Below are positions 30,501 through 45,500 of a stretch of 64,000 nucleotides of DNA, one piece after another. Both the position numbers and the translations under genes were made by a program. Source of the stretch: Akkermansiaceae bacterium (GTDB taxonomy: Bacteria; Verrucomicrobiota; Verrucomicrobiia; Verrucomicrobiales; DEV007); NCBI GenBank assembly GCA_024233005.1, contig JACKQE010000004.1, forward strand, positions 248,001 to 312,000, read 5' to 3'. Position 1 is the first letter of the stretch; each line of letters opens with the position of its first letter. Under the pieces are notes generated by a model. It was not told the DNA's origin, made no database searches, and worked only from the letters and a program-made list of their open reading frames with translations.

Positions 30501-33500
30501 CGTCGGGGAGAGCCGTCAGCGCACCAGTGACCTCGTCGCGGAGATTGAAGGTGCCGGTCACAGCTCCCGTTGAAGTCTTGTCAATCAGGACGATGGCATT
30601 GGCGGCTCCGCTGGAGAGGACAGCCGAGGGATCGACCTGAATGCGAAGGATGGAATTGGACACGTTCACTGAGGCCGTGCCCCCGACGTCGATTTGATCA
30701 TGCTGGGAAACTGGCGTGTTCCCGTTGATCTGGACCTGGAAATAGCGGTTGGTTCCGCTGAATGTCAGGGTCCCGTTGATGGCGAGGTCTTCGGTGCCAT
30801 TCATGCCCGGGGCCAGGATGCCGCCGAGATAATGGTTTGATCCGGCGTCGGCGAGGGTCACGGAACCGTTGATGGTTCCCGTGCCGCCGAGGATGCTCCC
30901 GGCATTGATGGTGAAGGCGCTGCCTGCCGCCGTGGAGCCGTTGACGTAGAGCGCGCCGCTGTCGGCGTTGACGGTGGTGGCCGAGGCGTAGGTGTTGATT
31001 CCGGACAGGATCATGGCGCCGCGCCCAACTTTGGTGATGCCGCCGTTCGAAACAACGGCCTGGACATCCAGTTCCGAGAGGGCCGCGCCCGCTTCCCGGA
31101 CATCGAACGTGCGGACCGTGCCGCCGAGGTTGAGATTGCCGGTGATGGTGGCCGGGGCGGTGCTGGTGGTTGAACCCGCTTCGCCGATGACGTAAAAGTT
31201 TCCTCCCGTCTTGGTAAGGGTGCCACTTCCCGTTGTGATGTCACCGCTCGAAGTGGCACCCACAAAAAGGATGATATCAAGATTGATACTGTCGTTGCTG
31301 CCGTTGAGATCGAGCAGCCCCGAGCTGGTCACCCAGATCCGTGCTGCCGCGCTAATCTGATCCGTGCCAGTGGCTCCGGTTTTGTAGCGAATGACATCGG
31401 CGTTGTCACCCCCGAGGGTGTCACCGACAATCACCTCCGCCACAGGCAAAGCGATCGCGGCGCCGGACTTGTTCAGTTCCACGACGCCTTCGTTGACGTA
31501 AAGCCGTCCTGCGCCGGTGTTGCTGGCGGTGCCGGAGAGTTCCAGGGTCCCGGCTCCCGTCTTGATGGCACTGTTGGTGCCAAAGGCGAGAACCCCGGCG
31601 CCGGCGCCGCCGAAGTTCAACGTGGAACCGGAAGACACGTCGATGGAGGTGTTCGTGAGGCCGATAGTGACGTTGCCCGTCACCGAGTTGGTGCCGTCCA
31701 GACTGCGGAGGGCTCCAGAGCCCCGTGGAATGGTGCCAATGGCAGTAGGAGAGCCCTCCCCGTTAAAAATGCCCGCGCCGCTCAGGGTGATCGCATCAGC
31801 GATGGAGATGCCGCCAGATAGCGCCAAAGCTCCCCCATTGCTGACGGTGGTGAGTCCCACCGACGATCCGAGAGAGCCATTGTTGGTCGCCAGAATGGTG
31901 CCCCCGTTTGCGTTGATCGTGGTGGTCCCGTTGAAGGTGTTGTTCCCGGTCAGGGCAAGCTGGCCCGCGCCGGCTTTGGTGAGACCTCCGGCTCCGCTCA
32001 CGATGCCGGATATGGTCAGGTCATTGATGGCCGGCCCATCGTTGACGGTGAAGGTGCGGGTGGCGGTCATTCCAAAGTCGCCCGTGATGGATGCTCCCGA
32101 CGAAGTGACCACCCCTGGCAGATAGGTCACCGTGACATTGTCATTTAAAGTGGAACCGCCGCCGGCAAAATTGATGTTGGCGCTGGAGACCGCACCCGCG
32201 AACAAACTGAGGGTGCCGTTGAAGGTGTCGGAAACTCCGGAGTCGAAGTGGAGTTGGCCGCTGCTCCGCACGGTCACGGCGCGCACACCGATCTGGTTGC
32301 TCTGCAGGAACACCAGACGGTCGGCGTTGGCGCCTCCAAAATCGTCACCGACGATGATGTTACCGTCGATGGCGTTGACCCCGGCGGTCTTGTTGAGCCG
32401 CAAATCCCCTCCCATCACGAAATACCCGCCGGTGATGGTGTTGGCGTTGCCGCCGGCCAGTTCGACAGCTCCGGCTCCAGTCTTGTAGAGGAACCGGTTG
32501 GTGGTAATCGTGGTGGTCGAATTGTTGCGGCTGCCGATGATTTGGCCGCTCAACGTCAGGGTCCCGGCATCCGAACCGAGGAACGCCGTGCCATTATTCC
32601 CATTGTCGGCGATGTTGCGAATATCGATCTGCCCGGAGATCGAGTTGGTACCGGCCACATTGCGCAGCGTGCCGGTGTGGGCCGCGTCGGTCGAGGAACG
32701 GTTGAGGAATCCGCGCGTCGTGCTGTTGTCCGGGTGGAAGAGAATGATGTGGCGGTTGGTGATATCCACGTTGCCCGCGGTGCCGTCGATTTCCAGAACA
32801 GCGCCAAGGTCTCCGCGCAGGTTGACATTGGCAAAGGCGCCTCCGCCCAGCGCGTTGGAATGGGCCACGCGAAGCACGCCTCCGTCGATCCGGATCCCCT
32901 CCAGCTGACCGAGCGTAAGGGTACTGGCTCCGACCAGAACGGTATTCCTAACGTTAAAGGTGTTGTTGCCGCTCAGGACCAGGGTGCCGATCCCGCTCTT
33001 TCCGAGAGTCAGGTTATTGTTGCCTCCTCCGATGGGCCCACTGAGTGTGGCGGTGACGCGGTTGTCGTCAACCTGGAAGAAGTGGGTTTCAGCCACGGTT
33101 GGTGCCTTCAACGTTCCCGTGCCGCTCAGCTCAATGGAGTAGGTCCCGCCGAAATCACGACGTCCCCCGAGCGTGATGACATTGCTCGCCGCATTGTTGT
33201 GAACCCAGGTGTTGGCGATGGCATTGGCGCCGGTCAGATCCATGCCTTCGGCCCGCAGGGTGCTGTTGGCAGTGTTGAAAGTCAGAGTGCCGGTGCCAAG
33301 CGAGGCCTTGTTGCCGAGGGCGAGGACACCGCCCTGAAGGGTGGTTCCGTTGGTGTAGGTGTTGGCGTTGTTGAGCACCAGGGTGCCGGCGTTGTTCCCC
33401 TTGATGAGGGCGCCGCTGGCCCCGCCACCGGAGATCACGGCGTTGATGACGAGATCGTTGAGGGCGGCGCCATCGTTGATCGTGAAGGTTCGGGTGGCGT

Positions 33501-36500
33501 TGCCAAGGCTGAGGTTTCCGTTGATCACCGCCTGGCTGCCGACGTTGTAAGTCACGGTGCCCCCCAGGGTGAGCGTGCCGGTTCCGGTGCTGACGGTTCC
33601 GCCGGTCATGGTGAGGGCGCCGATGCCGTCACTCTTGTTGTTGGTTGCCAGATCGAGGAAGCCGCCATGGTTCACGGTGACGGTGACTCCGCCAATCTGG
33701 TCCGCGCTGGCGGAGGATCCGTAGCGCACCGTGGCGGTGCCCGCGAACGTGTTGTTAATCGTCAGCGCGCCGTTGACTGCGGCCGCCGTGCCGCTCGTCT
33801 TGTTGAGTTCGAGGGTGCCCGCGGTCACGGAGACGGCTCCGGTTCCGGAGTTTGCGGCGCTGCCCCCGAGGACCAGGGTGCCATCACCCATCTTGGCGTA
33901 GTTCTGGGTCGCAAGGGTGGCGTTCAGCGTCAGCCTGCGGTTCGCCTCCACGCCGATGGCGGTGGTGCTGCCCATGGTGATCGCGGTCGTGTTGGTGCCA
34001 ATGATGGCGTCGCCGTTGATCAGTTTCAGGGCCCCCTGGCCGTTATTATTGGAGCCGGTGCCGTTGATGGTAAGGGCCTCGTTACCCAGGTTCAGAGGGC
34101 CGGAGATGGCGTTAACCACCAGAGCGGCGCCGGATTTGATCGTGGTCCCACCCGCAGTGGTGCCGAGGGAGGCATTGCGGGTAATTTCCAAAGTTCCGTC
34201 GCCCACGGTCATGGTGCCTGAGTAGGTGTTGGCCGCGTCGAAGACGAGAGCTCCGTCCCCTTCCTTGAGTTCCACACCGCTGCCCGAGACAACCCCGCTC
34301 ACGGTGAGCCGGGAGCCGCCGGCAGTGAACCACAGAGCCTCGGCCGCGCCGAAGCCGACATCATTGAGGATCAGGTTGTTGCCGCCCGAGTTGATCACCT
34401 GCCCCCCGGCCACGGTGAGGGCAGCACCACTGGAGGTGATACTGCTGCCATTGAGGAGGAGCGCATTGATGGTCTGGGCGGCGCCAATGGCCTCCGCGGA
34501 GGAAAGCTTTACGTTGTCCGTGGCCGTGGCCGCCGCGAGGGACGTCACAAAAGCGGCGTCATCGATCCCGTTGGCGCCATGGGTGACGAATTCCAGACCG
34601 GAGGTCGAAGCCTGGTCCAGGGTGGCCCAAGTCAGGGTGTTGTTGGAAACCGCCGGCAGAGTTCCGGTGAAAAGAATCTGATGCGAAGCCGAGCCGAGGT
34701 CGGCCCCCTCCGCAACAAAAGCAACGGTGGCGCCGCTGCCGCGGACCAGACCGGTGGCGGCAAGGGTGGACAAGGTGAGGTCCCCGCCATTGTGGACCGA
34801 TCGAATCACCGAGGAACCGCCGCCCAGATTGTTGGCCGCCGCGTTGATGGTGAGACTATTGATCACTTCATTGACCGCGGTGCTGGCATGGCCCTGCTGC
34901 ACCAGGGTTCCCCCCGTCAAGGTCACATTCGCCGTGTCCGCAATGCGTCCGCCAACGGCAGGATTGACGGCTGAAGAGTTGTCCAAAAGGAGGGTTGCTC
35001 CCGGATTGACCGTCACCGCCGTCGAAGCCGCCAGCGCGCCGTCCGCCCCTGAAAGCGCCAGGATTCCGTTGGTCACCGTGGTGGCGCCGGTGTGGCTGGC
35101 AACGGCCTGGAGGTCCAGAGTGCCCGCGCCAGCCTTGGTCAGGGCAAACGACGTTGAGGAAGCCAGGGTGCGAAAAACAGTCCCAGAACCATCGTCAAAC
35201 GGAACGGTATAGTCCTGGCTGTTAAACGTTGAGGCCCCGATCGCGGAAAGCCCGAACCCTACCGAGTTTGGCCACCCAGCACCGCCACCTCCGGCACTGT
35301 TAAAGAACCGGAGTTCGATGTCGTGCCACCCGTCTCCAAGCGGCCCCATGCCGATATTGGCAGTCACATTCCCGGCAGGAGCGGTGTTGAAGTTCCCCGT
35401 GTTGGCGGTGGAGGTCGGGGTGGAGTGTGGATTGGTGCCGGAATTGTTGAGGATGCGGACCTGTCCATCAATGATCACCTGCACATTGTCATCGAAGTTC
35501 TCCGCGAAGGAAAATACCCCGTCGGGATGGAAAAACTGCCCGTAATAGACCGTGTTGGTGTTCGACGGGATGGTGTTGGACTCAGCATCGAAAGGAGTGA
35601 GCTGGACCCCCCAGGTGCCGACCGCGGGCAAAGCGCCAGCAAGTGCGCCAAGCCGATGCACGGACAGACCCGCTACATAGCCGTTCACATCGGGCACGAG
35701 CCGGTCGAGAGTCCCGCTGACCACGAGATCCGCGTTGGTGGAGGCGACGAGCGTGTCATTGACTGTGAAAGTCCCGTTGACGAGGACATCGCCGCTGAGC
35801 ATCGCGGCTGGCGTGGCATCGTCGGTGGCCCCGAAGGTGCTCACGGTGACATCCCCGTTGACGCGCAGAGTGCCCGTCCCACTGCTGGCCATGGCGCTGG
35901 ATTCCACTCCAGTGGTCAGGATCAGATTCCCGATCGAGGCGCTGCGGTTGTTGGTGGCAAGGTCCAGCCAACCGGTGCTGCCGACGGTGATACTGACATT
36001 GGGTAGGATTTGCGCGCCGCTTCCCGCCGCCGTGGTGTCCCAGCGGAGAATATCTCCGCCCGGCAGACCGCCACCGTCGCCGACAATCACGGCCCCCGTG
36101 CCGAGGGCAAAGATGCTGGTGGCCGCAGTTGCGTTGGAGCCGGAGAAGGTCTTGCTGAGCAGCAGCGTGCCATTGTTCACCGTGGTGGTTCCGGTGTAGA
36201 GGTTGGAATTCACCCCATTGAGGATGACCGTGCCGGGTCCAAACGTAGTGATGCCACCTGCGCCGGAGATGACCTGGCCGCCGGCGTCACCGCCGAGGTC
36301 GAGGCTGTCCCCGGCCCGCGCCACGTTAATCCAGGACGTGCCTGCGAGGGCGATGTTCCCGGTCAGGGTGGTGGTCTGGTTGCTGCCGCCGTCCAGGACG
36401 CGCAGGGCACCATAGCTGTTGAAGCCGACACCGTTGAGGGTGAGTGGCTCGGAGAGAGTGAGGCCGGGTTCAATCTCCAGGGTGAAACCGGAGTTCACCG

Positions 36501-39500
36501 TGGTGGTGCCGCTGCCTTTTACGGTCTCCGTGACCGCCGTGCTGAGCGTCACGGTGGTCGGCGTCACGACCAAAGCCGCTACATCGGCCCCTGCGAGTGG
36601 ACCGCCAAAGGTCACCGTGTAGGTTGTAATATTTCCCACATTGGCAGCTCCCACGGTGATGTCTCCACCCAACAGCGCGGTGTAGGGAAGCGCATCCAAA
36701 GCCGCTTTAACGGCGGCCGCGGTGGCAAAGCCCGTCCCGGTGTCGGTCGGGATCGCTGCGGTGGTCGCTCCGTTGAACTGGATCGTAAAGCTACCCGCCG
36801 CCCCCGCAGTGATGGCGAAGGTCTGCACTTCGCTCACCACTCCGCCCAGGGCGTCGGCACTGCCCACGCGCAGGAATCCGCCGTTCACCGTGGTGAGACC
36901 GCCGTAAGTGTTGGAACCACTGAGCCGGGTCACTCCGTTGCCTGAGGTGGTCAGGCCTCCAGCTGAGGAGCCTCCGCCGTTTTGGATCAGGGCGCTGACT
37001 TCCGCCACATCGTTGAAGGTGTTGTTGGTCAGGTTCAGAATACGGTTGGCCGTGTCATTGCTCAGGTTGATCGTCCCGGTGAGGCTGGCCGTCACTCCCT
37101 CGTTCATGTTGAAGGCGAGAGTCCGGTTGCCAGCCGAGTTGGTGATCTCTCCGGACAGGGTGAGGTCCGTGTCACCTCGCAGGGTGAGGGTGTTGGTCAA
37201 AGTGATGTCCTGGGCAATGGTCGTCGCCGCTCCTCCAGGGAGGCCGGAGAGGGCGCTGCTGGCGGTGACGTTCAGCACGGTGGTAGCGCTGCCGAGAGCA
37301 TTGCTGTTTGCAGCAGCCACGACCCCGCCGGCCAACTCGATGGTTCCCCCCACATACGTAGCGCTGTTGTCCGCCGTGAGTGCCAGAAGCCCGCCATTAG
37401 TCTTGCGAATCCGTCCCGTGCCGGTGAATCCGACTTTGGCGGAGACTTCCAGCTCCCTGGCCCGGATGGTGTCGGCGACGTCCCAGGCACCGTTTAGGTT
37501 GGTCGTCGAACCGGCCACGATGACGCTGCCCGTGGCAGGCACGCTGTTCATGATCCGCGAGGCCGGGGACGTGATGATCAGGGTGGTCAGGTTCAGGACT
37601 CCGATGTTGCCGCTGCCGTTGGTGATCCCATCACCTAAAGTAAGCGTGCCGCCTTTGAGGTCGATGTCCCCACTGGTGGTGGTTCCCATGCGCAAATAAA
37701 GCGCATTGGCGGCTGGTCCGACAATCGTTTCCGAGAAGCCGTTGAGGTCGAGTAGTCCATCCGTCTCCGCGCCCAGGAGGGCATTGCTGATATTGGGCTG
37801 ATCAGCGAACTGGTTATCGGCCATCCAGCGGACGATCGCAGTACCAGCCGCTCCATTGTTGTCCCCTGCTTCCAGGCGGCCCTGAACAGCGGCGACTCCG
37901 GCCGATTTGTTGAGGCGAAGGATGCCGTTGGCCACGGAGGTGACGCCCGAATTACCGGTGCCGGGAATACCGTAGGTGTTGGCGGTGCCACCGGCAAACT
38001 CCAGGGCTCCCGCACCCACTTTCTGGAGACCGACGCCCGCAACGGTCTGACCGGTCTGACTGATGGCGCCGTTGATAACGAGATCCGCGCCCGTCTCGAC
38101 ATTGATGAGGATACGAGGAGCGTTGTTGGCGGTGGAGTTGGTGAAAAGAGTCACATTACCCTGCCAGGTGACGGTGCGGCCCGAAAGCACGCGCAGGGCT
38201 CCCTGCCCCTGGAACCCCGTCCCATTGCGGAGCGATTGGTTGCCATCGGTGGAGTTCGCCGTATCCAGGCGAAGCGCCTCGTTGAGGACGGTGAAATTAC
38301 CGTCAATGATGAGCGAGGCATTCACGGTCAGGTTGCCATCCGCGGCTGAATTGACCGTAGTGCCCCCGGTCGCGTTCCCCAGGGCATTGGCATGGCGAAT
38401 GACCACTTCGCCACGATTAATGAGCGTCTGGGAAGAGTAGGTATTCCCGGCCACTGCAGTCGGGGCGAGGACCAGACGCCCGAAATTCTGTTTCTCCAGG
38501 GTGCCGACTGATCCGCCATCCGCAATCGTGGCGGAGATGATGAGGTCCTCGACCGCGGAGCTGTCAGCGAGGTCGATGATACGGTTCCCGGCGGAGGCGG
38601 CTCCGAAGAGTTCCAGTTTGCCGGTGCTTCCGACCGAAGAATCCATGATCATGGCGGCGGCAGCAGGCACGCCACCGTTCAGGATGCGGACGGCGATACG
38701 TCCGTTGGTGGCAATGGTGTTGTCGATCCGCAGGGTACCGCCATTGAGATCGACATTGGCGCTTCCCGCCGAACCAATTTCCAAACCAAGGACGTCGTGG
38801 TTCGCTGCCGCAGCCGTGCGGCCGAGGAGTGTTTCCGTTTTTCCGTTCAGGTCAAAAAGGCCCGTCTGCATGATCCGGGTGCGGAACTGTCCGCCGTTGG
38901 TGCCCACATTGGCGTGGGAGATCTGTTCATTGGCCAGCAGTTTGAGCGTGGCTGAGTTGTCCCCGCCGTAATAGTTGCCGATGAACAACTCCTGGTTATC
39001 GTTCAAAGCGACCGCATTCACGCCAGCGGTCTTGTTCAGTTCCAAGGTACCTTCCCAGATGAGGGTGGAGGCTGTGAAAGTGTTGGCTCCCGTCCCCGCC
39101 AACTGCAGGGTGCCTCCCCCGAATTTGTTAAATCCATTAGTCCCGCTGACCACACCGGCATTTGCGCTGTTACCAATGATCAGCTTTGACCCCACATCAA
39201 TAAGGATGCCGGTGCGGCCGGAGGCGAGCGCCACTCCGCCCAGCCAAGTGTTGGTCCCGGACACATTGCGCAGGGGCATGGCAGCTAACCAGGTTTCACC
39301 GTTGCCAGTGAGGGTCAGTGTTTCCGCAGGCACGGTGATGTTGTTGGCCAGCTCCAGGGTGGCGCCGTAATTGACATTGACGCCGCCCGCTGTGGTTCCA
39401 AAGGAACCGTTGCTCCGGGCTTGGAAGAATCCCTCGTTGATCCGGGTTTGTCCGATAAAGGTGTTGGCCCCCTCGGTGATGAGCCGCCCCGTGCCCTGTT

Positions 39501-42500
39501 TGCCCAAGCTGCCGGTGGCCCCGGCAATATTCGAGCTGATGGTCAGATCGCCGTCTTCCACGACAAAAAGGTTCGCGTCGACTCCGCCCAGAGTGAGGGT
39601 CGTCACCGTGGCATCGATTGAGTTGCCCGTGCCGTTGGAAATCAGGAGACCCGAATCAATGTTCAATGTGTTTCCGCTGAGGACGATGCCGCCATTGGCA
39701 AGAAGAACAGCGTTCGCCAGGGTGGCACCTGTAAGCGCCTGGCTGCCACTGAGTCGGACGTTCCGCGTCGCGGATGACACGCTGAAGTCTGTTCCGAAAC
39801 TGTGGGTGCCCGCAATCCCAGACAAACCTGCAATACTAGCAGTGGTCGCTGTGTAAACCTCCAACAAATTATTGAAGGGTTTCACCGTAGCAGACGGATC
39901 GCGGAAAGAGGCGAACTGGAAGCCCAAATTCGGGCCGCCGGCCACGCGGTTTTCAATCACAGCGAAGTTAATGATGCCATCCGTCAGCGCAGGGGTAGTG
40001 GTGAAGGCGATGCGGTTACCAGTGGCGGCCCCCAGCTCGGTGCCTTCGCCGATGAAACGCACGAAGCGGCCGTTAGCCGCACCGCTCATGGAGGAAATGC
40101 GCCATTCCGCATCTGCCCCGGGCGCGACGATGGATCGAATGGAGCTGGACCGGTTGTCAACCAGGCCGATGCTGCCAATCGTTTCCCTGGAGTTGCCGGA
40201 AGCAGCGGCGATGAGGGTCAACTGACCACCCTGCAAGTTGATGGTATTGAGGTCACCGAGGCGTTGGTCGAGATTGGCTCCCGAGCGGTTGTCGACGATG
40301 AATTCCGCGTTTTCTCGGATTAGGAAGGTCGTGGTGTTGAGGATGGTGCCCTGATCGGCAAGGATGATTTTTCCGCCATTGGTTTCGATCTCGGTGCTGC
40401 CGCTGTAGGTGTTCCGGCCGGAGAGAGTCATGGAACCATAGCCGCGCTTGAAGAGCGACTGGGCGCCAAAGGCGTCGCCGATGCCGCCGCTGAATTCCAC
40501 GTTTCCGGCCACGCCCACGTGGAAGAACGTGCGTCCGCCATTGAGCACGCCCATGTTGGCCGGGCCGGTGAAGAGCAGGTTGTTGCCCCCGTTGCCGAAA
40601 AAGGATCCGTTAACGAGGCTGTTGCCCAGGAGAATGACACCGTTCCCGTCATTGGTGGGCTGGAAAAGCATGGCGTTGGCCAGGGTGCGCGTCCCGCCCT
40701 GCCCAAACAGGGCCGTGTTGTTCTGGAACTCGATCGCCCCCGTGCTCAGGGCGGTGTCGGTCCCGACGGTGATGCCCCCGGACTCCAGATAGGTCGTGCC
40801 GGAGTAGGTGTTATTCCCGGTCAGCAGGAGCATGCCGGCGTTGGTTTTCCTGAAGCCGGCGCTGCCCGATATATTCGCGGAAATGATGAGGTCGACCGGG
40901 AGTTCAGTGCGGTCGGGCGCATCGATGGTCCGGATCACAGACCCCAGGTTGAGGTTTCCCCGGATCTCTGCCGCAACGACCGGGGTCCACAAGGTGGCTC
41001 CCGTGGCCGCTTCGGCGGCGATATTCCCGTTCAGAGTAAGCGTGCCGGTGCCGGTCGTCACTAGGGAGGAGGCACGCATCGTCAGCGCGGTCTGGGCATC
41101 GACGTTGCCGATCGTCTCATTATGGTCGTTCAAGTCAAGCCAACCGGTGGCACGGAGGTCGATCGGGGCGAGGAAAGTGGGTAATTGATTGTCCTGCATC
41201 CAGCGAACCACATCCGACCGGGAAAAGCCGTTGGTCACGTTGTTATCCCCAATGAAGAGGCGTCCCTGCATCGCGTTGACACCACCTGCGCCAGATCCCT
41301 TGTTGAGGAGGAGGATGCCTTCGCTGACTGTCGTGTCACCGGTGTAGGTGTTCGCCGTGGAACCGGCAAGCTCCAGAGATCCATTCCCTGTTTTGGTGAT
41401 CCCGACCGGCTGGAGGCCGGTCCCATCGACGATGGCGGAAGTGACGGTCAGGTCGGACCCGATCGCTCCGTTGCCGACGCTGAAGGTCCTGGCTCCCGCC
41501 GCTGCACTGACACCAAAGACTTGGAGCGCCAAGGTGCCTCCCGAGATGGTGGCGCCCACCGGATTGCCGGTGCCGATGGTATAAACCGTGGTGTTGACGT
41601 TGGTCGTCAGCACTCCGCCGTCGCCAATGGTGACGTCCCCGGCGCCATTCGGTCCGACGACGAGTTCAAAGTTGGTGCCGAGGACCTCTGAATTTCCATT
41701 GAGGTCGAAGAGACCCGAGGAGTGCACCCGGATGCCGCGATCATCCCGCATCTGATCCGAGCCGCCCAGCTTCAGAGTCGCGGAGGGAGCGCCGGCCTTG
41801 TCGGAACCCACCTGGACGAAGTTGATCACCGCGTTGACACCGGGCTCCTTGTTGAGGAGATAGGTTCCTTCAAGAACACGGGTGGAGGCGTCGTAGGTGT
41901 TAAATAAGACGCCGCTGGTTTCCAAAGTGCCACCGCCGGTCTTGATCAGTTCCACGTTGTTGGTGATGGCCCCGCTCAGGTTCAGCCAGCTCCCGGTATC
42001 GACCCGGTACTGCACCTGTCCGGAATTAAGGACGGGGAACCCACCCAACTGCTGGGAAAGATTGGTCACGGGACCGGCCTGGTAAATGGTTCCGGCCCAG
42101 GAGTTGGTACCAGTCACATTGCGGATGGCTCCCATGTCGTTAAAGCCGATCCCTTCCAGAGTGAGTCCCTCAGTGAGGACATTGATCGAGCCGAAGCTGG
42201 TTTCCTCCAGCTCCAGGGTCGCCCCGGAGCGGACGTGGGTGCTGGACGAATTTGCAGCTCCGGTGCCATGAGCGCCAAGCGCGGTGGAGCGCTGGATGTT
42301 GAGGATGCCGCTGTTGATAAAGAACTGGCCGCTAAACTGGTTGTCCCCGGTGAGGATCAGCTTGCCCGCGCCATCCTTGGCGAGGGCGAACACCGCCCCG
42401 GTGATGGTGCTGCCGATCGTGGCGGTGCTTCCGGTCACGACCCTGAAGTAGGCACGGCTGCCGAGGGTGAGAACGTCCACGTCGATCCGCGCGTTGTTCC

Positions 42501-45500
42501 CGAGAACCAGACTGGACAGGTTGTTGCCGTTATTCACCGTGAGGGCAACGTCGGAGCCCTGCAAGATCGCCCCGTCCTCCAGGATGAGGGAGTTGATGGT
42601 GCGGTTGTCGGTGAGGGTGTGGACCCCGGCGGAAAGGCGAACGTTGCTCGTCGCGGTGGCCAGGTTGATGTCGGTCACATAAATGTCGTCAGGGAGGCGG
42701 ATGATGCCAAACCCATCAGCCACGCTGGTGTAGGTCGCTTGGTCGATCCGGCCCGAGGCGTTCCGAACCGTGGCGGTGGGAGAAATGCCATTGACCATGA
42801 CGGCGGAACCGCTGGGGGCATTGACGACAGTGACCCGGTTCGCGCCAGCAGCGGACAGCTCCGAGCCGAGACCGACAAAGCCGATGACCCCCTGACCGTC
42901 GAAACGCAAGGCGTTCATGACCAAATGGATTGACCCTGCCGTGGAATCCGTGGTGATGGCGGATCCGAGGTCGCCGCCCGCGACCACGAGACCAAGGCGC
43001 TCGGTGACCCCACCAGCACCGCCGGTGACCGAGAGCTCGCCGCCATTGATGCTGATGGCTGCCAGATCGTTGATCCGGTTGGAATTGACCGTGACAGTGT
43101 TGTCCAGCAACAGTCTGCCACCATCCTGGATCGTGAAGGTGGCGGAATTGAGGATCGATCCATTGCCGCTGAGTTTCAGAGTCCCACCGTCATCATTGAT
43201 CGTCGTATTGCCACTGTAGGTGTTGGCATTGGTGAAAACAAGCGTGCCGCGCCCGTCTTTGTTGAGGGTGGCGGTGCCGTAGATGCCCTCACTGATCACT
43301 CCGGTGAAGGTCACCGTCTGCGCGGCGTCCATGGTCCGCAGAGTGCGGTTGCCAGTTAGAGTGACATTCCCGGTAAAGGTCAGGTCCGTCCCCAAAAAGG
43401 TGGGGTGACTGTCGAGCGAGATGTCGTTGGCAATGGTGCGCGGACCATTTACCCCGACGATGGCAGCCCCGTCAACCTGGTGTGAGAAAAGACCGGAGCC
43501 AAGGGCATTGTTGTGGCCGACTTCCAAAAGGCCACCATTGTGGATAATGGGGCTAGCAAGGGTGGCAAGATTGTCCCCGCTGAGGCGCAGGGTACCCGCG
43601 CCATCTTTCCGGAGTGCCACACCCGCGCCCCCGGCAATTTTGGCTGAGATGTCCAGGTCCGTGGCGATATTCTGTAACTGCGAGTCGCCGACATTGATAT
43701 TCTTCAGGAGACTACCGGCACTCCAGGTGGAATTGACTCCCTGGGCTGATGACAGCGTCCCAATGTCAAAGGTGCCCGCAGCACCGACATACCCCGGACC
43801 ATCCTGAATCGTGGCGGCGGGAGACACCCCACTGGACCCCTGGAAGGCCCCCAAGGTCAAAGTCGGTCCCGCCATGGTAAGGGTACCGCCTTTAAGGAAG
43901 ATGTCAGAACTGTCGGTCACCCCGAGGGTCATGGTGATGTTTCCCACCGTATCGCTGAAGCCGTTCAGGTCGAAAAGCCCGGTGCTCGGGATGACGACGG
44001 TGGTCAGGCCGACATCGTATACGTCGAGATGCGGGATCTGGTCATTGGCGAGAAGCCTGACGGTCTTGGTGCCGGTGACCTCGTTGTCATCTCCAACATA
44101 CAAGTTGCCGCCGATGGCGCTGACCCCGGCGGTCTTGTTCAATTCCAGAGTGCCCTGGAGGACACGGGTCTCGCCTCGGAAGACGTTGGCCTGGGTCCCG
44201 GATAGTTCGAGGGTGCCCTCCCCCACTTTGATCAATCGGTTTGTTGCGCTGAGTGCGTTGGCGATGACACCGCTGATGTTGAGCCGTCCGCCCGAATCCA
44301 CCCCGATGAGGTTGTTGCCTCCGGCGAGATCGATGTTCCCCGCCCACGTATTGGTGGCCACCCCGATACTGCGCAAGGCGCCGAGCCCACCCAGCCCGAG
44401 ATCGGCCAGAGTCGAGTCCCCAAAGCCGACCCCGCCCTCGCGGATCGCGAGCGCTTCAGTAATCGTCAGCGGGCCGTTGATGCTGCCATCAAGATGTAGG
44501 GCCGCACCCGCCTGGATTTGCGTGTCACCGGTGGTGGAGTCGCCCAGGGCGTTGTTGTGGGCGGCGACGAGGACGCCCTGATAAATTTCCGTAAGGCCTT
44601 GATAGCTGTTGTTTCCGCTCAGGGTCAGGGAGCCGGACCCCAACTTTTGCAGGCCGCCTTTGCCATCGATCACTCCGGACATGGTCGTAGTTCCCGCGCC
44701 GTCAAAAAACAGGGCCGAGGTACCGAGAATCCGCGATCCCACCAATTCGCCGGTGTGGATGGGACCGGTGAGATTCAGCGTGGACGCCGCATTGGCGTTC
44801 AGGATGGTCTGGGCGTTGATCAGGGTGATGTCCAGGGACACGGTGTTGGTCCCGGATTCATTGTTCGCCGTCAAGCCGCCGTTCAGTTCGATGCTGTTGC
44901 CGGTCAGCGTGTACCCACTGCCGGTGATGAGAATGCTGTTAAACCGCGTGCCCGCCGGGAGACCGCTGAAATCCACCGTTCCGCCGCTTCCCGCAAAGAC
45001 GAGGTCGTCCATGGTGGAGGGCGCCACGCCCCCGACCCACATGGTGCTGTCGGTCACCGATCCGTCGCCGCCTTTCCAGATGAAGGCCGCGGTCAGGTAA
45101 TCATTCCCCTGCAAAGAACCTGCCAGCGCTCCCTCGGCCTGCCCCATGGCCGCAAGACGGCGCTCACCGGTCTGGATGAAGCCATACATGAGGTTCCCCT
45201 GCTCGTCGTAGTTGTCGAGCAATCCCAGAACGTGCCCCTGCTCGTGCATCAGCGTGGTGAGCAGGTCGAAACCCGCCGCCGCCTCATTGTTGTAGGCATA
45301 GAGATCGGTCGCGGATTGGCTGGTGCCGAATTCCTCATCCGCAAACGGTGTCTCGTCGACAAACCATCCCCTCCCGGCGGCATCCACGTCGATCGTGATA
45401 CCCATCCCGTTGGCCACTCCAAGCCGGTTTCCGTCGAGATCGCGGATGTCATACGTGATGGATTTGAGCAGAGCGACCTGCTCCTCCGAAAGACCGGCGG

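Noticed and set aside
28615..34221. Plus-strand frames of about 650 codons opposite the giant gene
   Set aside because: Same cause: biased codon use in a very long gene leaves the opposite strand open. No domains are visible.
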